Below, piece by piece: positions 31,908 through 45,675 of a DNA stretch of 64,000 nucleotides (positions are counted from its first letter, which is position 1; each line of letters starts with the position of its first letter). The stretch spans positions 1,984,001 to 2,048,000 of the forward strand of contig CM065649.1 in assembly GCA_033220425.1 (NCBI GenBank), read 5' to 3'. Made by a program: the position numbers and the translations under genes. The notes below the pieces were generated by a model. The model saw nothing but the letters and a program-made list of their open reading frames with translations, ran no database searches and was not told the origin of the DNA. This DNA is from Lepraria neglecta. Lineage: Eukaryota; Ascomycota; Lecanoromycetes; Lecanorales; Stereocaulaceae.

Positions 31908-32422
31908 TGTTACGATTAGGAAATATGATCAGGGATGCGCTCAAGGAGCGTAGCGCCTGTCATGGTTCGAGTCGACGAATCGGTGTCCGACTCGGACAGA
32001 CCCTGAAGGCTTGGCATATTAAGCGATGAGCGTAGTAGTCGCAATGAGCGCGGTACGATTAGTGCGATCAGTGCGATCAAGAAGGCTTGGCATGTTAAGC
32101 GATAAGCGCAGTGGTCGCAATGAGCGCGGTACGATCAGTGCGACCAGTGCGATCAGGAATGCTTAGCATGGATTTCGTATATCTATATATACGGAGTACT
32201 ACTCGTACCACTTGGAGTATCGTGCTTAACTTACTATTCAATTATTTACTATATACGATAGATCTCTTAGGCTAGGTACTAAATATATATTATCTAATTA
32301 TATACCAGACCCGCTTAGTATTACTTAAAGCCTACTTTACCCTCTTACTCTATTATACCTCTATCCCTATTAAGAATCAATCTATATATAATAGACTACC
32401 GCACGCAACATAGTTTATAATA
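31908..32422 (+). repeat. Left LTR of outer Ty3/Gypsy element
   Basis: 515 bp, same length as the right copy. It holds an internal direct repeat of about 80 bp (GGCTTGGCATATTAAGCGAT...) in two copies. The second half is more AT-shifted than in the right LTR. Confidence 0.9.
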
Positions 32423-35400
32423 CTTTAAGTACCCTTAAGGATAAGTACTACACTAAGAGACCCTAGGGTATCTACCCTAAGCTCCTTAGGAGGAGGAAGC
32501 GAATAATAACGCCCAACTATTAACGAAGGACTCAGTAGATATATTAAGATAGCCTAGCCTAACTTATACTATAGAGAGAGAGATAAGCTCGAGGGATAGC
32601 TATCCTAGGTATTACTTTACTTGAAGTTCTAAGGAGACCTTATACCTATATAATAATATCCTACCTTTACTATTACTTACTTACGTAGAAGAGCCTAAAA
32701 GTAGGTTAATCCGTTCCTAAAGAAGTATATAGAAGATAATAACGAAGACGGCGAAATCAAATAATAGATAGAGAGTATAGCTATATTTAGACTCGAAATC
32801 CGCCGTATATTCGGTCTATTAAACGAAGTCAATGCAGCGATATAAACTATCTAGTATATAACCTAGAAGAAATCTGTATTAGAGTACTCGACTTAATTTC
32901 AGTAATATATAGTAAAGACTAACTAGGATAATAACGTATTAATAACTATATACCGGATAGGTCTTAAGGATAATATTAAAGACGAGCTTATAAGGTCAGG
33001 GATTATTATTAATACCCTTAATAAACTAATTAAAGAAGTAATTAAAATTAATAATAAGCTATTTAAAAGGACTATAGAGAAGAGGTATAATAGAGGAGTC
33101 GGCGGAATAGGATACTTAAGCTTTTTCGCTAAATCAAGGAGCTATTATCTAGGACACAAAGAATATAACCCCTACGGGTATATACCTATAGAACTGGACT
33201 TCACGGAGAAGAAAGGCAAATAGGCCTTTAGGGGGCTAGCTAGGGGCAAGAAGTAGTAAAACGGTAATAAGAAAACACTAAAGTATTATAGCTATAGTAA
33301 ACCGGGCTACTTTACTAGAGACTACAAGTCGAAAAATATAGTATATCGACCGCAGCTAAATATACTAGAGAAAGTATATACCTAGGACGATATAGACGGC
33401 ACGTCTAAGGAGATTCTACTAGTATAGGATAAAGTCGAAGAAGATATTAGTTCCTAGTATAATAGGATAATATAAGAAGAACTTAATAAAGAATCCGAAA
33501 ACGGTAATAACGACTTTACAAGGAAGTTTAATACGCGTATCAGGGAATAATATAGGAATAACCTGAATACTAAAGACGGTAGTAAGGCTTAAGAAGAAAA
33601 GTCTAAGTAGGATTAGGAAGAAAGCGAAATAGATCTAGAGTAGGAAGAAGCCCTTAGCATATTAGAAGCTAAGTAGGAAGAAATACAACTACTAAGAAGG
33701 ATAATACCTGAAACTACTACGTCTAAGGAAGAAGAAGAAAGCTCTAAGGAATATATATAGCTAGACTATCGGATAGATCAGAATTACTAAGGTCACAAGA
33801 GTATACTATAGGAAGAATATATATCGCTTCACTGCGTATAGTATAGTACGCCGAGGAATATAGCTAAGGGGCCAGTAAGAATACTACCCTGCGGATATAG
33901 CTATTACTACGAATATAAGGAAAACGGATATCTATAGCACCTCGCGACGAAAAGAATATACTAATACTTTCTAGGACGCGATAAGGAATAGTTAAAGAGA
34001 GTTATCTACAAATTAAATAATAACCTAAGCGCTAGAGAATGCCATTTAATAGAATAGTACGCCTATCTACACGACAACTACGAGAAGTATATATAGTCGA
34101 AGTTAAAGGTAGGGTTCCTACTCCTATAAGCGGGAAAAGAGTAATCCCTTATAGTAGGGGTAGCCATAAGAAGATCAATATGTTAACCCCTAAACAACAT
34201 CTGTGTTCCGCGCAATACGATACATATATAAAGATACCGGTAATCGTTAACAGATAGCGGACCGTTGCGATAATAGATTCTGGAGCTACTAGAAACTTTA
34301 TCTCGCGAGACTTAGTACGAATAACTAGAATACTAACTCGAAAGAAGTCGTAGTAGTATAATCTTTAGATAGCTAACGGGTTAATACTATTAATAGGAAA
34401 GGTAGATAAAGAGATACTTTCGTTACCTATTATAATTCAGCGCTACTATAAGGAGATTACCTTTAATATTATTAGGATAGCTACCTATTATATAATTTTA
34501 GGAATACCTTGGTTAAAGAAGTATAACCTAATAATCGATTAGGCTCGAGGAGTACTCAAGATAGATTAATCCGGAAATATTACCAGGATTATACCTATAT
34601 ATTAGTAGTATTTAATAGTAGATAAGAAGTCGAACTGAAGACCAGTCGAGGTATATATTACCTTAGCTTCGTATAAGGACGGTACTAAAGGGTAGTCCGA
34701 CTCTATAGTTACTAGTAAAGGTTAGCGGGATAATAAAGTAAGAGTTAAGGGAGGAACTAATATACCCTCTATCCCTTAGGAATATAGTAAGTAGGTATAC
34801 TTATTCGAGGAAGAGACGAATATAGAAGTATTACCTAAGTATTAGCTATAGGATTATAAGATTGAACTCGAACCTAGCAAGTAACTAATATTTAGACCTA
34901 TTTACGCATTATTAGAAAAGGAACTTAAAGTACTTCGCGGGTATATTAACGAGAACCTCAAAAAAGGATTTATTCGAGAATCCAAATTACTAGTAGGTTA
35001 CCCGATCCTCTTTATACTAAAGAAGGATAGAAGCTTATAACTATATATTAACTATCGAAAGTTAAATGATATTATAATCAAGAATAGATATCCTTTACCT
35101 AATATTAGCGAGCTATAGGATCGGCTCGGGAAAGTAAAGATATTTACTAAACTAGATCTTAGAGGCGTATATAACCTAATTCGGATAAAAGGAGGCGAAG
35201 AATAGAAAACTGCCTTCCGAACGAGATATAGCCATTATAAGTATCTAGTAATACCGTTTAGACTTACTAACGCACTAGTAACCTACTAAGTACTTATTAA
35301 TAATATCGTATAAGTACACTTAGATCGAATAGCGATAGCGTACCTTAACGATATACTAATTTATTCTAAGAACAAGAAAGAATATATTACGTATATATAG

Positions 35401-35550
35401 GATATCCTCGGATACCTATTATAAGTAAAACTTCTTCTTAAACTAGAAAAGTGCGAATTCTACAGGGAATTAGTAGAGTTTCTAGGATTTATAGTTAGTA
35501 TAAAAGGTATTAGTATAAGCCCGGAGAAGATCAAGGCTATAGCTAAATAG

Positions 35551-35963
35551 TATTACGACCTACGTCCGGTCGTTAACCTAACGGTGCGATAACCAGGTAT
35601 AGGTAGCGTGTGTCTTATGCTTCTGTGGGAGAGGAGTCACTCAGGTAGAATGGCAGTCTTCGTATATAGAGGTAGTCAGTGCGTTCTATATTGATAACTA
35701 GTAAAGTATAGTGCAAGGAGTACCAGGAAGATTAACCAAGTTGAACACGCTGTTCTAAACAGTGGGCAAAGCCCCGTATATATAGATATAAGAAATCCTG
35801 CCAAGCAATCCATGAGCGTTATGAGCGCACGGCGCTCATTGCGCTCATCATTCTTGAGCGCCATAAGCGCACGTCGCTCGTTGCGCTCATCGCTTCAGCT
35901 ACTAGTCCTGTCTGTAGTACCTTGTCCTATAGGACAGTCCTGTCAGAACCAATAGTTCTAACA
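35551..35963 (-). repeat. LTR of inner element (left copy)
   Basis: 413 bp, matching 41682-42094 with scattered differences that are mostly C/T or G/A. Confidence 0.9.
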
Positions 35964-38900
35964 CTAGCCCCCTCCTCTAGATTTCTCGTCCCGAGAAACT
36001 ATCCGTCCTTTATACCTCCTCGTTAAAATATCCGTTCTAAAGATCCCCTCGTCTATCGCAAAGAGCTTTCTAGTGAATTATCTAGATTTATAATATATCC
36101 TTATACTCTCTATACAAAGGGTAATAAGTAGTGCTTAGTAGGCGTCCGTTCAGACCGTTGTTCTAACTATGTTACTACAGATAAGAAGTGTAACCTAGTT
36201 ATATCTATCGACGAGATACGTCGTATTAAGAAAGTACGCGACGATACTTGGTCAGAAATAAAGGAAATATAGGCGAAACTTATACGCCTTTAATTATAAT
36301 TCGATCGAGTCTAGGATAAAGAGAAGAAGTTAGTCGAGCGCGAGTTATAGAATATCGAGGAGTTGGAGAGAGATAAGGGTCTCCCTTCTGATACTCCTAA
36401 TAGTCTAATGTTCAACGTCGGTTCCGAGCAGTTCGACCTCCCCCCCGGCCTAGAGGGCCCTGAGAGCTTCGACTGGTCTTCTCTTATCTCCGATAAAACT
36501 CTTATAGGCGTTCCCTATAATTCCCCGCAAGGTTCCTAAGAGGTTCCCAGGTACTTTCCGTTTTATTATACCCTTTCTATTTAACTAGATAGAACTAATT
36601 TCTTCTATCTAGGATCCTCTTAACCTTATACTCTATTTCTTCCTTAACATTATAATAAAACGTTTCTTAGAGTAGTATATTAGAGTCTACTAGCTCTAGA
36701 AGTAAGACGTAGAATACTGGATGTACTTTAGCGTCAGGTAGAAGCTCGAGTTCATAGTTAACGGCCCCCTTTACCTTCTTGATCAAGAATAGTCCGACCT
36801 TAATATAATCCAATTTCTTACTTGGTCTCGTTATTTTCATATTTTTCGTTAGGAGGTATACTTTATCCCCCTCTTTAAGCTAAGGAATATTCTTTCTTTT
36901 ACTATTAACTTATCCCTTTAACTTATTATTTAAGCTCTTAATCGTCTTTTATATATCTTTATATAAATTCTTTAGCTCTTCTACCTTAACTAAGGCTTTT
37001 TCTGCGTTAGGTCCTTCCCTAGGTTATAGAAATATATTTATATTCCTCCTATAGTTGGTAAAGAACGGTATCAGACCCGTCGTGTCTAACCTTTTGTCGT
37101 TATACGCTAGTTATGCCATTGGAAGTAGTGAAACCTAGTTATCTTGTTTTAGGTTCATATAATATCTTAGGTATACTTCCATTATTTGGTTTGCATGTTC
37201 CGTTTATCTATCGGTTTATGGATAGTACGCGGTTAATATCCAAAGTTTAGTTCTAATCGCTACAATCAGCGTTTTCCAGTAGTTAGAAGTAAATAACTTG
37301 TCTCTATTGGATGTTATCGATTTAGGTATACTATAATCTCTTATCAGCTTGTCGAGTAGTATAAAGGCTAACTGATCTGCCTTGTATATCTCCTTGAATG
37401 GTATTATAATCGTATACTTCGTTAGTTTATCCATAATAACCATAATTGAGTCGAAGGTATCTTGTGTAGCTGGATCCTTCAAAGGTAGTAGTTTAACTAT
37501 AAAGTCCATTGTGATATCATCCTATAGTGATTCTGGTACAGGCGCAAATTGAATTTGCCTGTACTTGGCGTGTTGTATAGACTTGTTCTGCTGGCATTGA
37601 ATATATTCCTTGATATATTGCTTAACGCGCGTCCGAAGCTTCGGCACTACGTATCCTCGTCCTAGGAGTTCTATAGTCTTGGATACTCTAGGGTGACCTT
37701 ATAAAGGGTCATCGTAGTGATCCCTGATTACTTCTTTAACGTATATATTAGGTAAGTAAGTTTTTTCCTGATATCTGAGTAACACTAAATCTAGTTGATC
37801 TCGTCGTAGCTTTGTTGCGAATATATCGTTGTTATAGGCCTTTACGATCCTATTAGTCATATCAGGTCCTAATATGCGAAGGGTCATTACCAATGCCTGA
37901 TATAGTACCAATAATCTATCGGCTTCTCGTTTTAGGATTAGTCGTTCCGTAACGTTCTTTTCTTCTATATAGTCCGATCGCCTACTAAGCGCATCTACCC
38001 GACCATTATCTTTTCCTAGGGTATAGGTTATCTTGAACTTATATTGTCCGAGTAGTTCTAACTATCTAACTTATCTTCTATTTAACTCTTTCGTTATTAT
38101 AAAGTTAAGAAGATTCTTATAATCCGTGAAGATAGTTAGGTCCGAGTAGCTTTCTACGTACACTCTCCAATTTTAAAGTATATATACTATAGTAAGTAGT
38201 TCTTTATCGTGTATATCGTAGTTTTATTCTACTACTAACATTTTTCGTAAAAAGTAGGTAACTAGATACTACTTTTAGTCCTTTATTTGACAAAGGTATA
38301 CTCCTATTACAAGATTCGAGGTATCTATTTCGATATAAGCTAGTTCGTTAGCTTGAAAAGTATAGAGTACTAGTAGGTCCGTACATACTTTTTTTAATAT
38401 ATTAAACGACCTTTGTTATTCTTATCCCTATATAAATCCGATATCTTTCTTTATAATATCTATAAGTAGAAGTACTTTCTTTGAGTAGCCCTCGATAAAC
38501 TTCCTATTAAAGTTAGTAAATCCTAAGAAACTTTACACTGCTTTGACGTCTTATAGTATAGGCCATTCCGCTATAGCTTTAATCTTTTCTAGGCTTATAC
38601 TAATACCTTTTATACTAACTATAAATCCTAGGAACTCAATAGAGTCCCTGTAAAATTCGCACTTTTCTAGTTTAAGGAGAAGTCCCGCTTATAACAGGTA
38701 TTCGATAACGTCTTATATATACTTAATATGTTCTTCCTTTTTCTTAGAGTAAATCAAGATATTATCGAGGTACGCTATCGCTATCCGATCTAAGTATACT
38801 CGTACGACGTTATTAACAAGTGCCTAGCAGGTTACTAGTACGTTAGTAAGTCCAAACAGTATCACTAAGTACTCGTAGTGGCCATATCTAGTTCGGAAGG

Positions 38901-41681
38901 TAGTTTTCCATTCTTCGCCTTCTTTCATCTAGATTAGATTATATACGCCTCTAAGATCTAGTTTCGTGAATATCTTTACCTTGCCGAGCCGATCCTATAG
39001 CTCGCTAATATTCGGTAAAGGGTAACGATTCTTGATAGTAATATCGTTCAACTTTCGATAGTCGACGTATAGCCTTAGACTTCCGTCCTTCTTCGGCGCG
39101 AAGAGGATTAGATAACCTACTAGTAATTTAGATTCCCGAATAAATCCCTTGTTAAGATTCTTATCGATATACCCGCGAAGTATAGTAAGTTCCTTTTCCG
39201 ATAATATATAGATAGGTCTAAATATTGGCGCCTTACTAGGTTCGAGTTCGATCTTATAATCCTATAGTTAGTACTTAGGCAACGCTTTTACGCTCGTCTC
39301 TTCCTCGAATAGGTATACCTACCGTTTATATTCCCGAGGGATTATAGAAGGTTCGTCTTTTCCTTTAATAGCTCTCTCTTTAGTATCCTACTAACCTTTA
39401 CTAGTAACTAAGGAGTCAAGCCTTCTCTCTTAGAAGTCGCTCTTATCGTTTAAGAATAAAGTAATATATACTTCGACCGGTCTTCGGTTCTTTCTCTTAT
39501 CTATTATCGTCTACTATTAACTAATAGGTCTAATACTAGTAACATTTCCAGATCGTCCGAATTTAAGTACTTTTATCTTCCAGTTGATTTCTAGGTTATA
39601 TTTATTCAACCAAGGTATTCCTAAAATAATATTATAAGTAGCCATCCTAACTATATCGAATATAATCTCCTTGTAGTATTACTGAATTATTACTAGTAGG
39701 GAGCGTATTTCCTCCTCTACTTTTCCTATTAAAAATACTAACCCGTCGGCCAGGCGTAGCTCGTAAGACAATTTCTTCTTTCGGGTTAGTAGGCCGCTTG
39801 AGTCCACTAATTTCCTTGAGATGAAATTTCCTATAGCTCCGCTGTCTATTATCGCTATAGTCCGCTATCTATCGATATTCACTAGTATAATAATATAAGT
39901 ATGGTATTAGGCGGAATATAATTGTTGTTTAGGGAATAACGTATTAATCTCCTTATGCTTCCCTGTAGTATAAGAGATTATTCTTTTCCCTATAATAGTA
40001 GGAATCTATATACTTCCTTTATACCTTTATACAGGATATATTTATCGTATAAGTAGCTATACTATAGTACCTAGTTATAAGCTCCTCTCTTAAAGACTTT
40101 AAGTAAGTTATTTCTTTCTTTTTCCTACTTCTCCGTAAAGTATAGAAAGTAGTAATACTTCCTCTTACTCGCAAGATACTACTAGTATCTATCTTCCTTA
40201 TACTTATACTACTATATTTCCCTATAGTAAGATTTTTTAAGTAGAGGTACCGTGCGTTCTTCCGCTAGACGGCCTCTTTCCTCTCTATATATCGAATAAT
40301 CGGGTAATATATATTTAGTATATAGAATCTCGCCATACTACTAATATTCCCTATCGTATCGATAGTCCCGTATAGGTTCATCCCATTTAGGTTTTACAGA
40401 TAATTGCTCATTTAGTACACCTCGTACTTTGCTTTCGATTTCGTCGAAGAGTTTATATTTATCTTTATCCGATTGAGGTTTATTAATTCCTAGCAATTTT
40501 CCTTCTACTTAGGATATAGTAGATCTAGGTTCGGGTATCGACGCTGGTCTCTCTAGACTAGCTTTCCGCTATTCCTAATCCGTCTTATACTATTAAGATC
40601 TATTACTATCCCTATAGTAGTACCTCTATACTTCTTCGTTGAATTCCGATTCGAAGGTATCGTCTTCCGAATCCTAATCTAATTCTTTTATATCGTAGAA
40701 TAGCTATATTTCTTCAGAGTTTTCCTCGTTATCTAGAGGTCCTCCTTCTATTACGTTAATCTGCGGTCGGTACACTATATTCTTCGACCTATAGTCTCTA
40801 GCCATATAGCCCAGTTTACTATAGCTATAGCAAGTAATTACTTTCTTTCCCCCGTGCTGCTTTTTCCCTTTAAAGTTTCCTTTCTTCTTTCCTATCTAAA
40901 TAAAGTCAATCTCTATTAGCACTATACTACAGTAAGTGTTACGTTCCCCGTAGTCTTATCGGTAATTCCTCGTCTTCGAGAAGAATCCCTCGTGTCGGGT
41001 TCCGCTAACTCCTCTATTATACCGCTTCTCTATAGATCGTTCAAATAGTTTATCATCGATCTTGATCGTATTTTTAATAAGTCCGTCTAGAGTATCGATT
41101 ACCCCTCCGAATCTTATAAGCTCGTCTTTAATATTATCTTTAAGGCCTCGACAATATATCGTCATTAGTATATTATCATCCTAGCCTATTTTAGTAGTAT
41201 ATATTTGAAACTAAGTTGAAAACTCTAACGCTAACTTCTTCTACTTCATATACTAAATGATACATATTACCGTATTTACCTTATTAGAAGGTCCAAACAT
41301 ACAGCAGATTTCGACTATAAACTTTAGTATACTCTCTATCCAAGATTTAATATCGCCGTCCTCGTCGTTATCTTCTATATACTTCTTTAGGAAAGGTTCG
41401 ACCCACTTTTAGGCCCGTCCTCGTAGGTAGGATATAGCGAAGGTAGTATATCTAGTTACCGGGAGTAAGTCTCCCTAGAATAGAAGATATAGTTATACTT
41501 ATATAAGCTACGGCTCAAGCTTGTCCCTATCTCCGTAGTACAGGTCTAGTACTATAACCTTAATCCTTTTTCCAGATCCTTCGTCTATAGTATAGCATCT
41601 CTAGCTAGTAACTATTAAGGTACTTAGGGTAGGGTTTCTACCTGAAGTTATTAAAGAACTTATCCCTTAGGGTATTCAAAG

Positions 41682-42094
41682 TGTTACAACCCACGTCCGG
41701 TCGTTAACCTAACGGTACAATAACTAGGTATAGGTAGCGTATATCTTATGCTTCTGTAGGAGAGGAGTTACTCAGGTAGAATAGTAGTCTTCGTATATAG
41801 AGGTAGTTAGTACGTTCTATATTAATAACTAGTAAAGTATAGTGCAAGGAGTACTAGGAAGATTAACCAAGTTGAATACGCTGTTCCAAACAGTAGGCAA
41901 AGCCCCGTATATATAGACATAAGAAATCCTGCCAAGCAATCCATGAGCGTTATGAGCGCACGGCGCTCATTGCGCTTATCATTCTTGAGCGCCATGAGCG
42001 CACGTCGCTCGTTGCGCTCATCGCTTCAGCTACTAGTCCTATCTATAGTACCTTGTCCTACAGGACAGTCCTGTTAGAACCAATGGTTCTAATA
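41682..42094 (-). repeat. LTR of inner element (right copy)
   Basis: Begins TGTTACAACCCACGTCCGG. The right flank AATAG repeats the left flank at 35546-35550. Confidence 0.9.
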
Positions 42095-44722
42095 AATAGC
42101 CTATACTATAGAACGTTAAAGTAGTATAAAGCTTCTTAGGATTTGCTAACTTTAATAGGAAGTTTATCGAGGGCTACTCCAAGAAGGTACTATCGCTAAC
42201 GAATATTACTAAGAAGAATATCGGATTTATATAGGGAAAAGACTAATAGAAGGTATTTAATATACTAAAGAAGGTATATATAGATCTACCGGTACTCTAT
42301 ACCTTTTAAATAAACGAGCTAGCTTATATCGAAACGGACGTATCGGATCTTGTAATAAGAGTATACTTATACTAGATAAAAGACTAAAAATAGTATCTAG
42401 TTACCTACTATTTAAGGAAGATATTAGTAGTAGAATAGAACTATAATATATACGACAAGGAGTTACTTACTATAGTATATATACTTTAGAACTAGCGAGT
42501 ATACGTAGAAAGCTACTCGGACTTAACTATCTTTACGGACTATAAGAACCTTCTTAACTTTATAATAATAAAGGAGTTAAATAGACAATAGGTCCGATAG
42601 TTAGAACTACTAGATTAATATAAGTTCAAGATAACCTATACCCTAGGGAAGGATAATAGTCGAGTAGACGCCCTTAGTAGGCGATTAGACTATATAGAAG
42701 AAAAGGACGTTACGGAATAACTAATCCTAAAGAAAGAAGCCGATAGATTATTAGTACTATACTAGGTATTAGCTATAACCCTTCGTATAATAGGACCTAA
42801 TATAACTAATAGGATCGTAAAGGCCTATAAAGATAATATATTCGCAATAATCCTAAGAAAGGATCAGCCGGATATAGTATTACTTAAATACTAGGGGAAA
42901 ACTTATCTATCTAAACAATATATAGAAGAAGTGATTAGGGATTACTACGACGACCTATTATAAGGTTATCCGGGAGTTACTAAGATAGTAGAACTCCTAG
43001 GACGAGGATACGCGGCGCCAAAACTTCGAGCGCGCGTTAAATAATATATTAAAGAATATATTTAATACTAGTAGAATAAGTCTATATAATATACCAAATA
43101 TAGACAAATATAATTTATACTAGTTCTAGAATCACTATAGGACGACGTTATAATAGACTTTATAGTTAAGTTACTACTATCTAAGGATCCAGCTACGTAG
43201 GATACCTTTAATTCAATTATAGTCATTATAGATAAACTAACGAAGTATACTATTATAGTACCTTTCAAGGAAACCTATAAAGTAGATTAACTAGTATTCG
43301 TACTACTAGATAGACTAATAAGGGATTATAGTATACTAAAGTCGATTATATTAGATAGAGATAAGCTCTTTATATCTAATTACTAGAAGATACTTATCAG
43401 AGTAATTAGAACGAAACTAAGAATATCGACGGTATACTATCCGTAGATAGATAGATAAATAGAATATACAAATTAGATAATAGAAGCGTACCTTAGGTAC
43501 TATATTAACTAGAAATAGGATAACTAGGTATTACTACTTCTAATAGTATAACTAGTATATAATAATAAGATATTAGATATAATAAAGCTAATACTATTCT
43601 TTACTAATTATAGAAAGAATATAAATACTTTTCTATAACCTAGAGAGGGATCTAATATAGAAAAAGCCTTAGTAAAGGTAGATAAGCTAAAGAATTTATA
43701 TAAGGATATATAAAGATCTATCAAAAGCTTAAATTCTAAACTAAAGGAACGAATTAATAAGAAAAGAAAGAATATTCCTTAGCTAAAAAAGGGGGATAAA
43801 GTATACCTCCTAATAAAAAATATAAGAACGACAAGACTAAGCAAGAAACTAGATTATATTAAGGTTAGACTATTCTTAATTAAATAGATAAAAGGACCTA
43901 TTAACTATAAACTCGAGCTTCTACCTGACGCTAAGGTATATCCGGTATTCTACATCTTACTCTTAGAGCTAGTAGACTCTAATATACCCTTATAGGAAAT
44001 ATTTTATTATAATATTAAAGAAGAAACGGAGTTCGAGGTCGAGAGGATTCTAAATCAGGTTAATTAGAAGTATCTAGTTAAATAGAAAGGGTATAATAAT
44101 ACCGAAAACATCTAGGAACCTCTTAGGAACCTCCGGAACTGCCAGGACCTTCTATAGGAGTTCCGGGAACGATCGGGAAGGAGGACTAATCGGTTTCGTC
44201 TAGGAAGCCAAACTGTTCGGACGAGACATTAAATATCTAGCTATCAGGAACGCTTGGGATAGACCGCTGGTCTTCTTCCAACTCCTTAATATTCTATATT
44301 TCTTAGTCTATAATCTTCCGCTTTTTATCTTCGAGTTATTCGTACTATATCTAAAGGTATATCAGTATAGCCTAAAGACGTATAGACTCTTCCGTATTAC
44401 AAGCCAACTCTTCGCGCGTAGTTTTTAACTATAACTACGCTTCCTTTCGTTCTATCTCGATACGACGTATCTCAAGGGGCGATACTATAAGGTCGTATTT
44501 TCTACCGCTGCCTACACAGTTAGAACACCTGTCGGAACCTGCACCCATCAAGTACTACTTGCCGCTGGCAATATATCGGGAACACGGCCGCATCACGACT
44601 TCGGTTAGCTTACTAGCCAACACCGTTCGGCGGACGGTCGGTTTATCTAAACGTTTAGTACATCGGGGTAGCATAAAGGATAGATAGTTTCTCGGGACGA
44701 GAAATCTGGGAGAGGGAGCTAA

Positions 44723-45237
44723 TATTACGATCAGGAAACATAATCAGGGATGCGCTCAAGGAGCGTAGCGCCCGTCATGGTTCGAGTCGACGAATCGGTG
44801 TCCGACTCGGACAGACCCTGAAGGCTTGGCATATTAAGCGATGAGCGCAGTGGTCGCAATAAGCGCGGTGCGATCAGTGCGATCAGTACGATCAAGAAGG
44901 CTTGGCATATTAAGCGATGAGCGCAGTGGTCGCAATGAGCGCGGTGCGATCAGTGCGACCAGTACGATCAGGAATGCTTGGCATGGATTTCGTATGTCTA
45001 TATATACGGAGCACTGCTCGCACCACTTGGAGCATCGTGCTCAACTTGCTATTCAATTGTTTACTATATGCGATAGATCTCTTAGGCTAGGCACTGAACA
45101 TATATCATCTGATCATATACCAGACCCGCTTAGCATTACTTGAAGCCTGCTTCACCCTCTTGCTCTATTACACCTCCATCCCCATTGAGAATCAATCCAC
45201 ATATAACGGACCACCGCACGCAACGTGGTTCGTAACA
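44723..45237 (+). repeat. Right LTR of outer Ty3/Gypsy element
   Basis: 515 bp, more GC-rich than the left copy, with two units of an internal repeat of about 80 bp at 44820-44975. It is followed by CCTAG, the target duplication. Confidence 0.9.
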
Positions 45238-45625
45238 CCTAGTTAGAATCCTAAGTCGAGTTCCTTCCTGTTCCGTTCTATATAGCGGGAAACCTAATTC
45301 TTTACCGGCTCAGTTTTGCAGATATCTTTAGTAAAATTGCGTACTATAGCGGGAGTAGGAGGAAAACCTCGGAGTGTAAGCTTATTAATATACTTAGTAA
45401 GGGTTTTCTCTTGCTGCGTTATAAGTAATCGAGCTTTATTGGCTTTCTCGTCTATAGTACCTATAATACCTCTATAACGCCGTGAGAGTATAGTCCTGTT
45501 AACACCGAACAATCTGGCAGTGGCAGTGTAATTAGATGACTTCTGGGATTCTAATGCCTCCAGGGCGTCCTCAATTGGACTTATATTGATCAAGATATCG
45601 GGTGTTGAAATTTTTCGCGTTGTTG

Positions 45626-45675
45626 TTGGTGGGGTGTGCGGATAGTGGGACCGTGCGCGTACTGGGGCTTACTCC
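45626..45675. repeat. Pogo-type terminal inverted repeat, right
   Basis: Reverse complement of 30201-30251; followed by the TA target duplication at 45676-45677. Confidence 0.88.

Larger units (their letters stand above)
35551..42094 (-). mobile_element. Ty3/Gypsy LTR retroelement (chromovirus), inner
   Basis: Inserted into the outer element in the opposite orientation. The LTRs are 413 bp each (35551-35963 and 41682-42094), with target duplication AATAG on both sides. Length is 6.54 kb. On the minus strand the order is gag (about 40.9-41.6 kb) with a zinc knuckle, protease, RT, RNase H, integrase (longest frame 37216-37509, including FDSIMVIMDKLTKY) and a chromodomain near 36.5 kb. A purine-rich tract adjoins the LTR at 35964. 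It is related to the outer element by gene order and RT sequence, but its LTRs are unrelated. It is a fossil with many breaks, though less altered than its host, as expected for the later insertion. Confidence 0.9.
31908..45237 (+). mobile_element. Ty3/Gypsy LTR retroelement (chromovirus), outer
   Basis: Two 515-bp LTRs (31908-32422 and 44723-45237) begin TGTTACGA-like and end TAACA-like. The 5-bp target duplication is CCTAG (31903-31907 and 45238-45242). The order on the plus strand is gag-like region with a zinc knuckle (near 33.28 kb), protease (DSGATRNFIS near 34.27 kb), reverse transcriptase (INYRKLND, then YLNDILIYS), RNase H, integrase and a chromodomain (near 44.07-44.14 kb). A purine-rich tract precedes the right LTR. 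Another element is inserted within its RT/RNase H region. Without it the length is about 6.8 kb. It is a fossil, broken in dozens of places and strongly AT-shifted. The LTR pair has diverged mainly by transitions, which fits RIP rather than great age. Confidence 0.9.
30201..45675 (-). mobile_element. Fot1/pogo-type DNA transposon, interrupted
   Basis: Terminal inverted repeats of about 50 bp start GGAGTAAGCCCCAGTACGCG at both ends and are flanked by TA. The transposase runs on the minus strand. Its N-terminal helix-turn-helix (45294-45593) includes EDALEALESQ..YTATARLFGVNRTILSRR. Past the insertion, the catalytic part near 31630-31790 includes ENIYNMDKKGFLI, followed by KTKRVFSKGP and GQDKNREWI, as in DDE_1 (Fot1/Tan1) transposases. 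Without the inserted retroelement it would be about 2.14 kb, normal for Fot1. The left part is AT-rich with many stops, as RIP would leave it, while the right part and the TIRs are less affected. It is inactive, and it sits inside a host gene. Confidence 0.88.

Noticed and set aside
31900-45242. CRISPR-like or satellite reading of the GAGCG/GATCAGTGCG repeats
   Set aside because: They occur once in each LTR of the outer Ty3 element at equal positions, so they are part of the LTR and not an array.
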